Of a stretch of DNA of 64,000 nucleotides, positions 47,459 through 56,184 are shown one piece after another. A program made the translations under genes and the position numbers. Position 1 is the stretch's first letter. Every line of letters begins with the position of its first letter. Below the pieces are notes generated by a model. It searched no databases, was not told the DNA's origin, and worked only from the letters and a program-made list of their open reading frames with translations. Source of the DNA: JAICMB01 sp963838885 (GTDB taxonomy: Bacteria > Acidobacteriota > Terriglobia > Bryobacterales > Bryobacteraceae); contig CAWITB010000002.1 of NCBI GenBank assembly GCA_963838885.1, forward strand, positions 114,845 through 178,844. Direction: 5' to 3'.

Positions 47459-49171
47459 TCAGAAATACCGCCGCCTTCGCGCTAGCCCGTCAATCACCGT
47501 CAATCCGTCCGCGCTGTTCAAAGTATGCGTACCGATCAGATTCTTGGCCCAGGACGGCGCTATTTTGCAGACTTCCGTCTCCCCATATCCTTCCCGATCC
47601 AAGCGCTCGATCTTCTGGATGCGCATGCCATAACCCGGCCCCTCCTGAGTTGGCCGATAGTAGCACCCATTCCTGCTGATAATACGGCCGGCGCATCGCG
47701 AGAAGTGGCCGTCCGGTTTTACTGGATTCGAGGGGTGCGGCTCCCAGGGACCCAAGGGGTTGTCCGCGCGATAGAGATGCAACTCATATACGAACTTTGC
47801 GCCCTCCGCTTCCACGCTCACGAACATCCACCACTCGTCTTCGAGTTCCAGAAGAGTAGCGTCGACCGCGTGGAGATCGGCGAGAAGAATTCTGTCCAGC
47901 TCCCATTTGTCGGGAAATGATTCGCATCGGTAAAGCTCCACGGTGCGCGCTTTGGCCGTCTCCGGAATCATGTACAGATCGCCATTCCATTCGAATATGA
48001 AAGGGTACGAGAGATGATAAGGCCGATCGAGAATCTTGTGGGGTCCGTTGACGATGCCTTGCCGGTCAACTTCAACGACCGAAAGGTGCCCTTTGCCCGT
48101 GCGGTAAGGCAGCTCTTCAAAAAAAATATAGAACTTGCCGTCCTTCTTGAAGGGGAATGGATCGGCCCAGAAGCAATCTTTTGGTGGAACCAGGTGCTTG
48201 AACCTGTAAAACGCGCCGTCCAGGCCGTTTCCATTCGGGCTAATCCGATACGCCAGAAACCATTGACGAAAATAAAGCAGGTTCCTGGTCTTGGACGCAA
48301 CGTATCTGCCGATGAGGCGGCACAGGAGACGGCACATAACCAGGTTCGGCGGCGCTTTATAGAGCGGGTAACTGTAGGGAGTCCACCCGGACTGCAACGG
48401 ATCTTTCAACGCGCATGGACCGGCGTTGTAGACGTCCCGCAGCTTTCGCTGGATGAAGGCGCTCGATTGCCAAAAGTAGCGGTTGGCATTGCGCCAGACG
48501 GACCTCTGGTCGGTGGGAGCCAAAGATCGGTAAATTACCCGGCCATTGTCCAATTCGTCCGATAACACTTGAAGGATCGCGCCGGTCGCCGGATCGCCTT
48601 CCATGACCTCCCAGAATCCGGGCGGCCCCCCGCGATAGCGCAGATTGTCGCCGTGATGATACGACCACACGCCATACCTCGCAATCTCTAAGGCCTGACC
48701 TTTTAGGATTCGAAAACCAAAGCGCAAACCGACGTCGAGGTTGTATTGCCGGATCGATGCCGCATCCTCCGGCCTGAACTCATCGGAGAATTTCTTCTTC
48801 AGGGGTTTAACGTCGAGGTGCGGAATTCCGGCCACTAACCGCTCGATGCTTACTCTCTCGAATGCATCGGGTTCCTCCCGGAACAGATAAGCGTCAAGCT
48901 TCGAGTAGACTTTATAAACGAAGTAGCGTCTCTGCGCCAAGAGGTCGCGTATCTTATCTAAGCGAGTCTGCTCGCATTCCTCCGGCAACTCGTTCTTAAC
49001 GATCAAAACCAGGCTTGCAAACGGGGATGAAATAAGATCCGATATAATTTTATGCTTCCAACGCGGTTGGAAATAAGAGTCAATTAGAAGGGCTACGCGC
49101 AAGTGGGCTTTCCCGGAGCCCGGCGCCGCGTTTTCGCTTTCAACGTTGACCTCGCTGGACACAGGAATCAT
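47459..49171 (-). CDS. Formyltransferase-like domain fused to a GH43/GINT1-like five-bladed propeller domain
   Basis: A 570-residue protein. Residues about 80-240 resemble the formyltransferase (Fmt/PurN) catalytic half: GVWSYHHGDNLRYRGGPPG with GFWEVMEGDPATGAILQVLS. Residues about 290-560 form a propeller like the N-terminal domain of glucosamine inositolphosphorylceramide transferase and GH43-like enzymes (CFWADPFPFKKDGKFYIFFE; LYMIPETAKARTVELYRC; WWMFVSVEAEG). Its ATG overlaps the TGA of the glycosyltransferase gene (ATGA). Such fusions occur in EPS loci and may N-formylate an amino sugar or process a glycan; the exact role is unknown. No signal peptide. Confidence 0.75.
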   Translation of the reverse strand: MIPVSSEVNVESENAAPGSGKAHLRVALLIDSYFQPRWKHKIISDLISSPFASLVLIVKNELPEECEQTRLDKIRDLLAQRRYFVYKVYSKLDAYLFREEPDAFERVSIERLVAGIPHLDVKPLKKKFSDEFRPEDAASIRQYNLDVGLRFGFRILKGQALEIARYGVWSYHHGDNLRYRGGPPGFWEVMEGDPATGAILQVLSDELDNGRVIYRSLAPTDQRSVWRNANRYFWQSSAFIQRKLRDVYNAGPCALKDPLQSGWTPYSYPLYKAPPNLVMCRLLCRLIGRYVASKTRNLLYFRQWFLAYRISPNGNGLDGAFYRFKHLVPPKDCFWADPFPFKKDGKFYIFFEELPYRTGKGHLSVVEVDRQGIVNGPHKILDRPYHLSYPFIFEWNGDLYMIPETAKARTVELYRCESFPDKWELDRILLADLHAVDATLLELEDEWWMFVSVEAEGAKFVYELHLYRADNPLGPWEPHPSNPVKPDGHFSRCAGRIISRNGCYYRPTQEGPGYGMRIQKIERLDREGYGETEVCKIAPSWAKNLIGTHTLNSADGLTVIDGLARRRRYF

Positions 49172-50295
49172 GCAGCCCGGGTTCCAGTCAACTCTTGATA
49201 CATTTGTTCATATTTTGAGATCATGGAATCGAGAGAGAATTCGAGCGCGACCCGCTGCACCGCGCGGCTGCCCAGCCGCTCGCGCATATCCGGTTTCTGG
49301 TATAGCAGCGCAAGCAGTTCCGTAAGCCGTTCGAAGTCTCCGACCGGGAATAGGAGCCCCGATTCCCCGTTCACCACGAGCTCCGGATTCCCTCCTGTGT
49401 CCGTGGCCACGACGGGAAGACTGGCCGCCATAGCTTCGAGGAGAGAATTAGAAATTCCCTCGCGCAAAGATGGCAAGACATAAGCGTCTATCGCATTCAG
49501 GAACTCCGGGACGCGATCGCTGGCGCCCAGGAAGCGCACTCGCCGCCGCAGGATGGGTTTGGCTACTACAAATTGCTCCAGTTCCCGGCACTCCGTCCCA
49601 GTACCTAAAATCAATAGCCTCCAGTGAGGACAAAATTGGTCAAGGCCTTCCGCCGCGCGCAGAATCGTAGGATAATCCTTAATTCGGCTCAGCCGTCCCA
49701 CGCAGCCGATGCAGAACTCGTGATCGCTAAGTCCCAGTTCAGCTCGAAAACGGTAACGCACACGGGAATCCTTCCGGAATCGTTCCGTATCGACTCCGTT
49801 GTGGAGTACGCCGATCCTGCGACGGGGAAAACCCGTGCACCTCGCGAGCATCTCTCGCAAGTGGTAAGACACGGAAAAGACTCTGTCCGCCATTTCGAAC
49901 GCCAAGCGGCGGAACCAGATGCGCCGGCGAGGTTCTGCGGCCGGATCCACCTCCACCCCGTGCTCGCTATGGATCACGCGACAGGAGCGCACCCAACGGG
50001 CCGCAACGACCGCTTCTAAGGAGCCCCAGTTGCGGGAATGCACGATGTGGGGCCGGGTATTGCGGATGACCTGCGCCAAGGGTCCAACTTGGACCGCGAA
50101 TGTCTTCCTTTTTTGCTCCAATTGCACCACTTGCACGATTCGGAACTGGTCGGCCCAGGGACCCAGCCGGGACACCGCGCAAAGGATGTGTTCGAATCGC
50201 TTTTGATCCATCCGATCGATGAGGTTCGCGATGCCGTGCTCTACCCCTCCGCCGACCCCGAGCGACTCTAAGACATGCAGGATGCGGATCGGCAT
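49168..50295 (-). CDS. Glycosyltransferase, exosortase A-associated (GT4)
   Basis: A 375-residue GT-B protein. The opening ILHVLESLGVGGGVEHGIANLI, RPHIVHSRNWGSLEAVVAAR and IHSEHGVEVDP, then the C-terminal FCIGCVGRLSRIKDYPTIL, ADRVFSVSYHLREML and YVLPSLREGISNSLLEAMAA (EX7E), match the sugar transferases of PEP-CTERM/EpsH1-type clusters. It lies upstream of the formyltransferase-like gene (4-bp overlap). It adds one sugar to the lipid-linked oligosaccharide; which one is not predictable. Upstream, 330 bp carry no gene except the tRNA at their far end. Confidence 0.88.
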   Translation of the reverse strand: MPIRILHVLESLGVGGGVEHGIANLIDRMDQKRFEHILCAVSRLGPWADQFRIVQVVQLEQKRKTFAVQVGPLAQVIRNTRPHIVHSRNWGSLEAVVAARWVRSCRVIHSEHGVEVDPAAEPRRRIWFRRLAFEMADRVFSVSYHLREMLARCTGFPRRRIGVLHNGVDTERFRKDSRVRYRFRAELGLSDHEFCIGCVGRLSRIKDYPTILRAAEGLDQFCPHWRLLILGTGTECRELEQFVVAKPILRRRVRFLGASDRVPEFLNAIDAYVLPSLREGISNSLLEAMAASLPVVATDTGGNPELVVNGESGLLFPVGDFERLTELLALLYQKPDMRERLGSRAVQRVALEFSLDSMISKYEQMYQELTGTRAA

Positions 50296-50621
50296 CGGTC
50301 CTCTTGAAGCTCATGGTTCGGAGAATTCGCGGCCACGGCATGCCAAACGGATGCGCCCGCGAGCCTCGGGAGGCGGCGCGCGCAACGGCGCGAATCGGGG
50401 GCGTTGTTGGACATTCCGGTAACCGGTAGAGAGCAATTCGGCTTCCATGGCCCGCAGCCCACGCCTTATATCATCCTTTATCGTTGACGAGTTGCGGATT
50501 GCGGAACTTCGGAGTATGGAAACCGCAGCTAGGGTGAGATGTTTGCAGAGCCGGGGATCCGGCCGATCGATTCAGCTTCGCGCCGGCGGCGCGAATAAAA
50601 GGAAAGTCAGGCTTTAGAGTT
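50296..50621 (-). other. Intergenic region between tRNA and glycosyltransferase
   Basis: About 325 bp with no open reading frame of note. It probably contains the promoter or leader of the downstream EPS genes (50295 downwards), because the tRNA transcript is expected to be processed away. No strong -35/-10 pair could be picked out. Confidence 0.4.
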
Positions 50622-50699
50622 TGGTAGGCGCAGCAGGAATCGAACCTACGGCCTCCCTGGAGTAAAATCAGGGCGCTCTGACCGCTGAGCTATACGCCT
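50622..50699 (-). tRNA. tRNA, isotype uncertain (anticodon loop 9 nt)
   Basis: On the minus strand the acceptor arms AGGCGTA and TGCGCCT pair over 7 bp (one G-T pair), followed by discriminator A and an encoded CCA (50622-50625). D stem GCTC/GAGC, T stem GTAGG/CCTGC with loop TTCGATT, and anticodon stem CCCTG/CAGGG are all intact. The anticodon loop, however, is ATTTTACTC, 9 nt instead of 7. Candidate anticodons are TTT (Lys) or TAC (Val) depending on which bases are extra. Extra bases fit the +1 error pattern of the window. It lies in the same orientation as the EPS operon, between the FemAB gene and the glycosyltransferase gene. Confidence 0.75.
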
Positions 50700-50725
50700 A
50701 TTTGTGTCCTCTTACCCTGCACGTC

Positions 50726-51805
50726 TTATACCGACGGGATCCATCGAACGACCCGCGGACCTAAGACCTTTGTCAACGTGAACGGCATCCGTTTCCACAC
50801 CTTCACCGGCATACGGAATTTCTGGTCCACGGGACTCATTTGGGGGACCTCTTTGGCCCGCACCAGATGATACTTGTACGGAAGCTCGGTTACCTGCATC
50901 GACCAGGAAGATTTAAAGTTGCACGATCCCGTTCCGCGTTTGCTGCGGCCGAAATCGAAGAGCCCCATGCGCTCGCGACAGCTTTGCGAGATCAGATTCC
51001 AATACATGAAATTATTCGGGCAATCCTTGTAGTATTCCTGCAGAGCGCCGCCATAGTATGGCATGACCTGGTCCTTGAAATAGAAGCACATCACGCCGGC
51101 AATGGCCTTGCCGGCCTTGCGGACTCCAAAAATGCGGCAGTCTCTCGGGAACTCGTTTCGCAAACGCGCAAACAATTGTTTTGAGAACACGGGAGTGCCC
51201 AAGCGGTGGACGCTGCGCGCATAAATATCGTAGAACTCGCCGATGCTCAAATTCTCGGTCCAGTCCAGTCCCGCCTTGAACGACTTTCGAACGGCATAAC
51301 GGGTATCGCGAGGCAGGCCTTGCAGCAGCCTTTCGGGCCCCGGCGAGAGATCCTGCGTAAAGGTGACGTAGAGATCGCGCCCCGGCAACGACGTCGCGAA
51401 CGGCTCCGCCCGGTTGCGCATTTCCACATAGCGGACGCCTAAACGGTCCGCCAGATCGCGGCCGGCATCGAGAAGCGCGAAATACGATTCCCGGTCCTCC
51501 GCGCAAACGCCCCCGTATACCGCGAGCGGCAGGGATACCAGACTCGCGCCGAACAGGCGGCTTCGCACCAGGCTCATGGGGAAAACGCCCGTAATGGCGC
51601 CGTTACGCCGCGCCACCAACCCGTAATAGCGATGTCCCAAGGAAGTTTCAATTATGGATTTCCAACCCGCAAGATGAAAGAACGTCCCGGAACGCGAATG
51701 CATAACAAAGCGGTCCCAGTCATGTTCCTCGCCGGGATGAAGTTGCCCGATCTCCGGCTCACTCGCCCGCTCAAACTCTCGAACCAGCGCAACAGCAGTG
51801 CTCAT
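50726..51805 (-). CDS. FemAB-family acyltransferase, XrtA/PEP-CTERM-associated
   Basis: A 359-residue protein of the FemAB/GNAT_6 type: FHLAGWKSIIETSLGHRYYG, PRDTRYAVRKSFKAGLDW, IGEFYDIYARSVHRLGTPVF and FDFGRSKRGTGSCNFKSSW. These match the FemAB-like proteins consistently found in exosortase-A EPS operons. FemAB enzymes add amino acids from aminoacyl-tRNA to cell-wall precursors; in EPS loci the group transferred is unknown. The gene is 6 bp downstream of the tyrosine-kinase stop and probably co-transcribed. Confidence 0.88.
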   Translation of the reverse strand: MSTAVALVREFERASEPEIGQLHPGEEHDWDRFVMHSRSGTFFHLAGWKSIIETSLGHRYYGLVARRNGAITGVFPMSLVRSRLFGASLVSLPLAVYGGVCAEDRESYFALLDAGRDLADRLGVRYVEMRNRAEPFATSLPGRDLYVTFTQDLSPGPERLLQGLPRDTRYAVRKSFKAGLDWTENLSIGEFYDIYARSVHRLGTPVFSKQLFARLRNEFPRDCRIFGVRKAGKAIAGVMCFYFKDQVMPYYGGALQEYYKDCPNNFMYWNLISQSCRERMGLFDFGRSKRGTGSCNFKSSWSMQVTELPYKYHLVRAKEVPQMSPVDQKFRMPVKVWKRMPFTLTKVLGPRVVRWIPSV

Positions 51806-51811
51806 CGCCTC

Positions 51812-52837
51812 TTAATATCCCTTGTAGCGGCGGTACATATGCGTCCGCGCGCCCCCATTTAAAATTGCGCCGACCATGCGGCACCCTTGCAAATCCTTGG
51901 CTGCTTTTTCCAAAGCCTTGCGCGTCGTGGCAAACGCCCGCACGACGAGCATGACGGCATCGCAGCTTTCCGACAATAATTGGGCGTCCGTAATCAGATT
52001 CACCGGCGGCGAATCGATCAATACCAAATCAAACTGTTGTGTCATAGTGCGGATGTGACGGCCCACTTGAGTGGGATGAAGTAATTCGGCCGCTGAAATT
52101 TTCGAATTACCCGCCAGGATGAAATGAACCGGAAGCTCATCCCACTTCAGTACGACTTCGGAAAAGGTCGCCGACCCATCGATCACATTACTCAGCCCCG
52201 CGCGGTCTTCCATTCCCAGCCAGCGGCCGAGGCTGCCACGCCTCAGATCGCCATCGACCACCAGCACCTTGAAGGAGCGCAGCATCGCGAAACTGAACGC
52301 CAGGTTCAGAACAGTCACGCTCTTGCCTTCTTCCGGTTCCGGGCTCGTCACCAACAGACTGCGGAACGGTTTCACCGCATGCTGCTGCATGATCTTGGTG
52401 CGCAGCCGGCGATAGTGCTCGACCACGATCTGATCCACGGAGTTCGGTATTAATGCCTGGCGGTCCAGCGCCACCTTTTTGCGAGCGCCAAAAGGGCGCC
52501 GCAGCGGCAGGAAGGCGCGATAGGCTTCCTCGGCGGTCGTGGCGGTCCACGGAGCTTCGGCGGCCGCATCCTCCGTGAGACCGGCGTGCGACGGCATTGG
52601 AATGGGCTGCCGCGACGAGGGAGCGCTTTCCGGCTCCGGAAAATCAAGCGGCAGAGCGCCGGCGGCAATGGCGTCGAGGTCGTCGACGGCGGGTTCGATT
52701 CCGGACTGTGCCTCGGAATCCTGCCCGGCCGGCAGGTCGTCGACCGCTAAGGCCGCGTCGAATTCGGTTTCTTCGGGGCTCCCATCCGGCGCTCTTCGGG
52801 AACGGCTCGCCTTGAGAGCTTCGTAATATCGGCTCAT
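51812..52837 (-). CDS. CpsD/CapB-type tyrosine autokinase (EPS chain-length control)
   Basis: A 341-residue cytoplasmic BY-kinase. The N-terminal 100 residues are acidic, proline-rich and low complexity. The kinase domain has Walker A LLVTSPEPEEGKSVTVLNLA, Walker A' VLVVDGDLRRGSL and Walker B FDLVLIDSPPVNL. The C-terminus carries clustered tyrosines (THMYRRYKGY), the autophosphorylation sites. The first gene of the minus-strand operon: its start faces the ATPase gene across a 507-bp divergent region. It works with the Wzz-like protein at 56.5 kb; here kinase and transmembrane adaptor are separate proteins. Confidence 0.92.
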   Translation of the reverse strand: MSRYYEALKASRSRRAPDGSPEETEFDAALAVDDLPAGQDSEAQSGIEPAVDDLDAIAAGALPLDFPEPESAPSSRQPIPMPSHAGLTEDAAAEAPWTATTAEEAYRAFLPLRRPFGARKKVALDRQALIPNSVDQIVVEHYRRLRTKIMQQHAVKPFRSLLVTSPEPEEGKSVTVLNLAFSFAMLRSFKVLVVDGDLRRGSLGRWLGMEDRAGLSNVIDGSATFSEVVLKWDELPVHFILAGNSKISAAELLHPTQVGRHIRTMTQQFDLVLIDSPPVNLITDAQLLSESCDAVMLVVRAFATTRKALEKAAKDLQGCRMVGAILNGGARTHMYRRYKGY

Positions 52838-53344
52838 GTCCGCGGGGTTTAAGGGAGAATGCAGGCATGTAAAGGGCCACCCGTCCTGGAGGCGTAACTT
52901 CTTGTCTTTATTGCCTCCGCGATCCCAAAACTCTTCACAAATCCCGAAGATTGGGGATGAACGGCAACGGCGTTATTTGAAGGATGTGAGAGAGCCTACT
53001 TCGCCTTGGGGCAGATGCAGGCCACAGCGCCGCCGACCGTCCTCCGGCAGACCGATCCGGCCCTGTCGTCGGACCAGGAGCTCGCCCGCGGCTCAATCCA
53101 GCGGTCCCCCTCCGAAGATTGGCAATACCGAATTTTGGGAGGAGTTCCGATCTCGTGGGAAACGTAGAGCGTCCGCTCGGCCCAATGCCTGTAGCAAGCA
53201 TTTTGACGAACTGTTTGCAATAATTAGCTGTATCCTTCTTGGAGATGATCGTGCTCCAAATGACATGAGCGGAAATGTGGCATTCCCAATGATGATGGCG
53301 GGCGCGCCGGAATTGTTCCTTTTGGCCGCTGTACGGCTGTAGCG
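52838..53344 (+). promoter_or_regulatory. Divergent intergenic region between the kinase operon and the ATPase gene
   Basis: Long GC-rich spacer of 507 bp. Overlapping open frames on both strands (plus 52836-53342, minus 53093-53455) have no recognisable domain and are treated as accidental. It should contain the two outward promoters of the EPS locus. I searched by eye for a sigma-54 site (TGGCAC-N5-TTGC), known upstream of other PEP-CTERM genes, and found no convincing one. Confidence 0.5.
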
Positions 53345-54301
53345 ATGTACAACCAATTTTTTGGGCTGCGGAAAAATCCGTTTAACATGACGCCGGACCC
53401 GGCGTTTCTCTTCCTCACCCCGCAGCACCGCGAGGCGCTTGTCGGCCTCACCCACGCCATCCTGCAGCGCAAGGGTTTCATCGTGTTGACGGGCGAGGTT
53501 GGAACCGGCAAAACCACTTTACTCGCGCGCGTCCTGCAGTTCCTGCCTGGCGCTCGCCTGCAATTCAGCTCGGTCCAGAATCCCACCATGTCCCCGGCTG
53601 AATTCCTGGAATTCGCATTGTTGGACTTTGGCGTGGAGAACGTGCCGGTGAGCAAAGCGCAACGGCTGTGGGAACTTCGCAAGCTTCTCCTCAAGGCCCA
53701 GGGCGAAGGCAAAGTGAGCGCTCTCATCGTGGACGAAGCCCACAAATTAAGTCCCGAGGTTCTCGAGGAGATCCGGTTGCTCGGAAATTTTGAAGAAGCG
53801 GAGCACAAGCTCCTACAGATCGTCCTGGTGGGGCAGAGAGAAATGGACGACACGCTCAACCGCGAGGATCTGCGGCAATTGAAACAACGCGTTGCGGTGC
53901 GCTTGTCCATCGGTCCGTTGACCGCGAACGATGTAGGCCAGTATATTCGTCATCGCTGGTCGCGCGCCGGCGGCGTACGATTTCCTTTCACCCCGGAGGC
54001 GGTCACGGAAATCGCGGCTCTCTCTCGCGGCGTTCCCCGCATCGTCAATGCGCTGTGCGAAAACGCCTTGACCTTGGCATTCGCCGAGCAATGCCCCACC
54101 GTGGATGTCAAGTATGTGCGCTCCGCCGCCGCGGACCTGCACATCTCGTCGCCGCTCGAGCCTGCCGCCCCCGTGAACCGCGCGACGCATGGAGGACCGG
54201 AGGTAATCCGCGTGCCGTTTGCCCAACATCGCAATGGTACGAGCCATAAAATGTCGCGCTGGGCGCGACTGACGGAGAGACTCGGCTTTACGCCCAAATA
54301 G
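53345..54301 (+). CDS. AAA ATPase of the XrtA-associated (ExeA/GspA-like) type
   Basis: A 318-residue protein starting MYNQFFGLRKNPFNMTPDPAFLF, the hallmark N-terminus of this ATPase group. Walker A VLTGEVGTGKTTLLARVL (about residues 43-60), Walker B ALIVDEAHKLSPEVLEEIRL, and sensor/arginine region KQRVAVRLSIGPL follow. After residue 270 a short tail leads to the stop. In exosortase-A clusters such ATPases accompany secretion or EPS assembly. The GTG/ATG choice is ATG 53345. Next gene follows after 4 bp, so the two form an operon. Confidence 0.9.
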   Translation: MYNQFFGLRKNPFNMTPDPAFLFLTPQHREALVGLTHAILQRKGFIVLTGEVGTGKTTLLARVLQFLPGARLQFSSVQNPTMSPAEFLEFALLDFGVENVPVSKAQRLWELRKLLLKAQGEGKVSALIVDEAHKLSPEVLEEIRLLGNFEEAEHKLLQIVLVGQREMDDTLNREDLRQLKQRVAVRLSIGPLTANDVGQYIRHRWSRAGGVRFPFTPEAVTEIAALSRGVPRIVNALCENALTLAFAEQCPTVDVKYVRSAAADLHISSPLEPAAPVNRATHGGPEVIRVPFAQHRNGTSHKMSRWARLTERLGFTPK

Positions 54302-54305
54302 ATCC

Positions 54306-55484
54306 ATGACGCCCAGTCCCGCCAGCGCCCCCAAATCCGGGGATTACTACGTCTGGGACGACCCCGACCGGTCGATCTCGATTCGATTGAATCACGAGGC
54401 CATCGATCGGCTCCAAATGGAGGTCCTCGCCGGCTTCGAAACGGGTCGTACGGACGGCGTCGAGACGGGCGGTATTCTGTTCGGGCGAAGGGAACAAGTA
54501 AACGGGCAAGCGACGACGTTTATCGAGCATTGCGAACCCGTCCCCTGCGACCACCGCAAAGGGCCAGAGTACGTCCTATCCGGAAACGATTTACGTCTTC
54601 TCCAGGCGGTATTGGAACAAAGCCGGGTTTTTCAGAGTACACAGTCCGTGGTGGGATATTTTCGCAGCCATAATCGCGATAATTTGTTCTTGTCGAGCGA
54701 CGATCTGGCCTTGATTGAGAGCTGCTTCCGGGAGCCGGACAACGTATTTTTATTGATCAAGATCCTTCCCAACAGAGCATGTACGGCGGGCTTTTTCTTC
54801 TGGGAGGATGGCCGCGTACAGGGCGAATTCGCGGCTGGCGAGGTCCCTTTGGCGCCCCTCGAAGTTGCCCAGCCGGCGCGCATCGCCTTCGAGGGCGCTC
54901 ACGTCGAGGACACCCGCCCCGTCCACCGCAGCCGGCCGCGAGCTTGGCGGGGGCCTCTACCGCGATGGCTCCTGCCGGCGGCGATTGCGGCAGGTTTGAT
55001 TCTGCTGAGCATTCCTATTTACCGCCTAGCCACGAGTCATCGTCCGCAAGTGTCCACTCTGCTGGTCTCCGGCCCCGTGGCTTCCGGTAAATTGGGCCTT
55101 AGCGTTTCCCGTCAGTCGGACCGTCTTTATATTGCTTGGGATCCTCATTTTCCGGAAATACAGGGGGCGGAGCGCGCGGAGCTTTCCATTCGCGACGGAG
55201 ATTACCGTAAAGCCTTATTTCTGGACGGGCCGCAGTTGAAGACCGGGTCCGTTCTCTATCGTCCCGATACCGATACTATCGATTTGTCGCTGGACGTTTA
55301 TAAAGGCGGAAAAGTCACTTCGTCCGATCCGGTTCACGTCTTGCTCGTGGCGCCCACCGAAGCGCAATCGCAAGCGCAATCGCACGCAACGGCGCGGTCG
55401 CGAAACCGGCCGGAAACACCGCGGCCCCCGCATCCGAGAGAGATGACCGCATGGCGCCGCAACACATGGCGCAACAAGCGCTAG
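54306..55484 (+). CDS. MPN/JAMM-like membrane protein, N-terminal part (probably continues into the next frame)
   Basis: About residues 20-165 resemble a JAB/MPN fold: ETGGILFGRREQVNG, then VVGYFRSHNRDNLFLSSDD, which aligns with the JAMM motif HxH(x7)SxxD except that the first metal-binding His is Arg; the Ser and Asp remain. Thus a catalytic zinc site is probably not formed. A transmembrane helix lies near residues 220-240 (LLPAAIAAGLILLSIPIYRL). The region up to HVLLVAPTEAQ is an extracytoplasmic beta domain. The frame ends in a basic run, while the overlapping frame continues as a Pro/Ala-rich linker and TonB-like domain, so this is likely one 600-residue protein. Confidence 0.7.
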   Translation: MTPSPASAPKSGDYYVWDDPDRSISIRLNHEAIDRLQMEVLAGFETGRTDGVETGGILFGRREQVNGQATTFIEHCEPVPCDHRKGPEYVLSGNDLRLLQAVLEQSRVFQSTQSVVGYFRSHNRDNLFLSSDDLALIESCFREPDNVFLLIKILPNRACTAGFFFWEDGRVQGEFAAGEVPLAPLEVAQPARIAFEGAHVEDTRPVHRSRPRAWRGPLPRWLLPAAIAAGLILLSIPIYRLATSHRPQVSTLLVSGPVASGKLGLSVSRQSDRLYIAWDPHFPEIQGAERAELSIRDGDYRKALFLDGPQLKTGSVLYRPDTDTIDLSLDVYKGGKVTSSDPVHVLLVAPTEAQSQAQSHATARSRNRPETPRPPHPREMTAWRRNTWRNKR

Positions 55485-56107
55485 CGATTCCAGCGGCAAC
55501 ACCGGCGAATAATGGCGCTCCCGTGGGCGCCAAACCTCCTATCACGGTTGTTGCGAATGGCTTAGAGGCCGCCAAGCCTTCTTCCGGACCGCAGTATGAT
55601 GTGCCGCCCATATTGCCGGTGAGAGACAACATCGGCGCACCCTCGATCCTGCCGCTGGCCAACGCGCCCGCGCCTCCGCCCGCGAACGCGCCGAAGCCGG
55701 TTAGCGGAAAAGAGCTTCGGACGGTCGCGCCGACGGAGCCGAAACCTCTACCCGAGAATCGGGCCACGACCGCCGGGCAGAATCCCGTCGTGAAGCGATC
55801 AGGGGCGCCGCCCGCGGCGGTGGACGCTTACGTAGCGCCCGAGGTAATCGGCCGCGTGGCTCCCAGGATTCCCGCCGACCTCCGCACCATGATGGCTGGC
55901 GCGGTGGAAATTGAGGTAGTGGTTGCTCTGGATGCGCGCGGCAACGTCGTAAACGCTCACGTGACTTCCATGAAGGGGCCTTTCGCCAGGCTGTTTCAGA
56001 ACGAGGCGGTTCAGGCGGCACGCCAGTTTCAATTCAAGCCGGCGCGGCGAAATGGCCAGAACGTGGAAAGCCAGATGGCCTTGCAGTTCCGTTTCAACAA
56101 GCCGTAG
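55451..56107 (+). CDS. TonB-like C-terminal domain protein, probably the rest of the preceding gene
   Basis: Residues 1-110 are Pro/Ala-rich (linker type). The last 95 residues have the TonB C-terminal pattern: APRIPADLRTMMAGAVEIEV, VALDARGNVVNAHVTS, AVQAARQFQFKPARRNGQN and QMALQFRFN. The same frame is open upstream to at least 55385 with coherent composition (NGAVAKPAGNTAAPAS), directly continuing the linker of the preceding ORF. A -1 or two +1 base changes near 55385, at a CAATCG repeat, would unite both. As a unit: MPN-like domain, membrane helix, linker, TonB-like domain. Start codon of this entry is therefore provisional. Confidence 0.65.
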   Translation: MAPQHMAQQALAIPAATPANNGAPVGAKPPITVVANGLEAAKPSSGPQYDVPPILPVRDNIGAPSILPLANAPAPPPANAPKPVSGKELRTVAPTEPKPLPENRATTAGQNPVVKRSGAPPAAVDAYVAPEVIGRVAPRIPADLRTMMAGAVEIEVVVALDARGNVVNAHVTSMKGPFARLFQNEAVQAARQFQFKPARRNGQNVESQMALQFRFNKP

Positions 56108-56160
56108 ACACACTTCGGCCTAGCGCATTTTCAGAAAAGATTTGCAGCTCGGCCGCGGTC

Positions 56161-56184
56161 GATCCCCGCCATCGGGCGGGGATC
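56161..56184. terminator. Hairpin after the TonB-like gene
   Basis: A 10-bp perfect stem with loop ATCG, 54 bp past the TonB-like stop. It has no U tract, so it would act as a bidirectional pause or RNA stabiliser rather than a classical intrinsic terminator. Confidence 0.4.

Noticed and set aside
53224..53910. A 228-codon minus frame opposite the ATPase gene
   Set aside because: Serine/arginine-rich composition without any domain; opposite a certain AAA ATPase.
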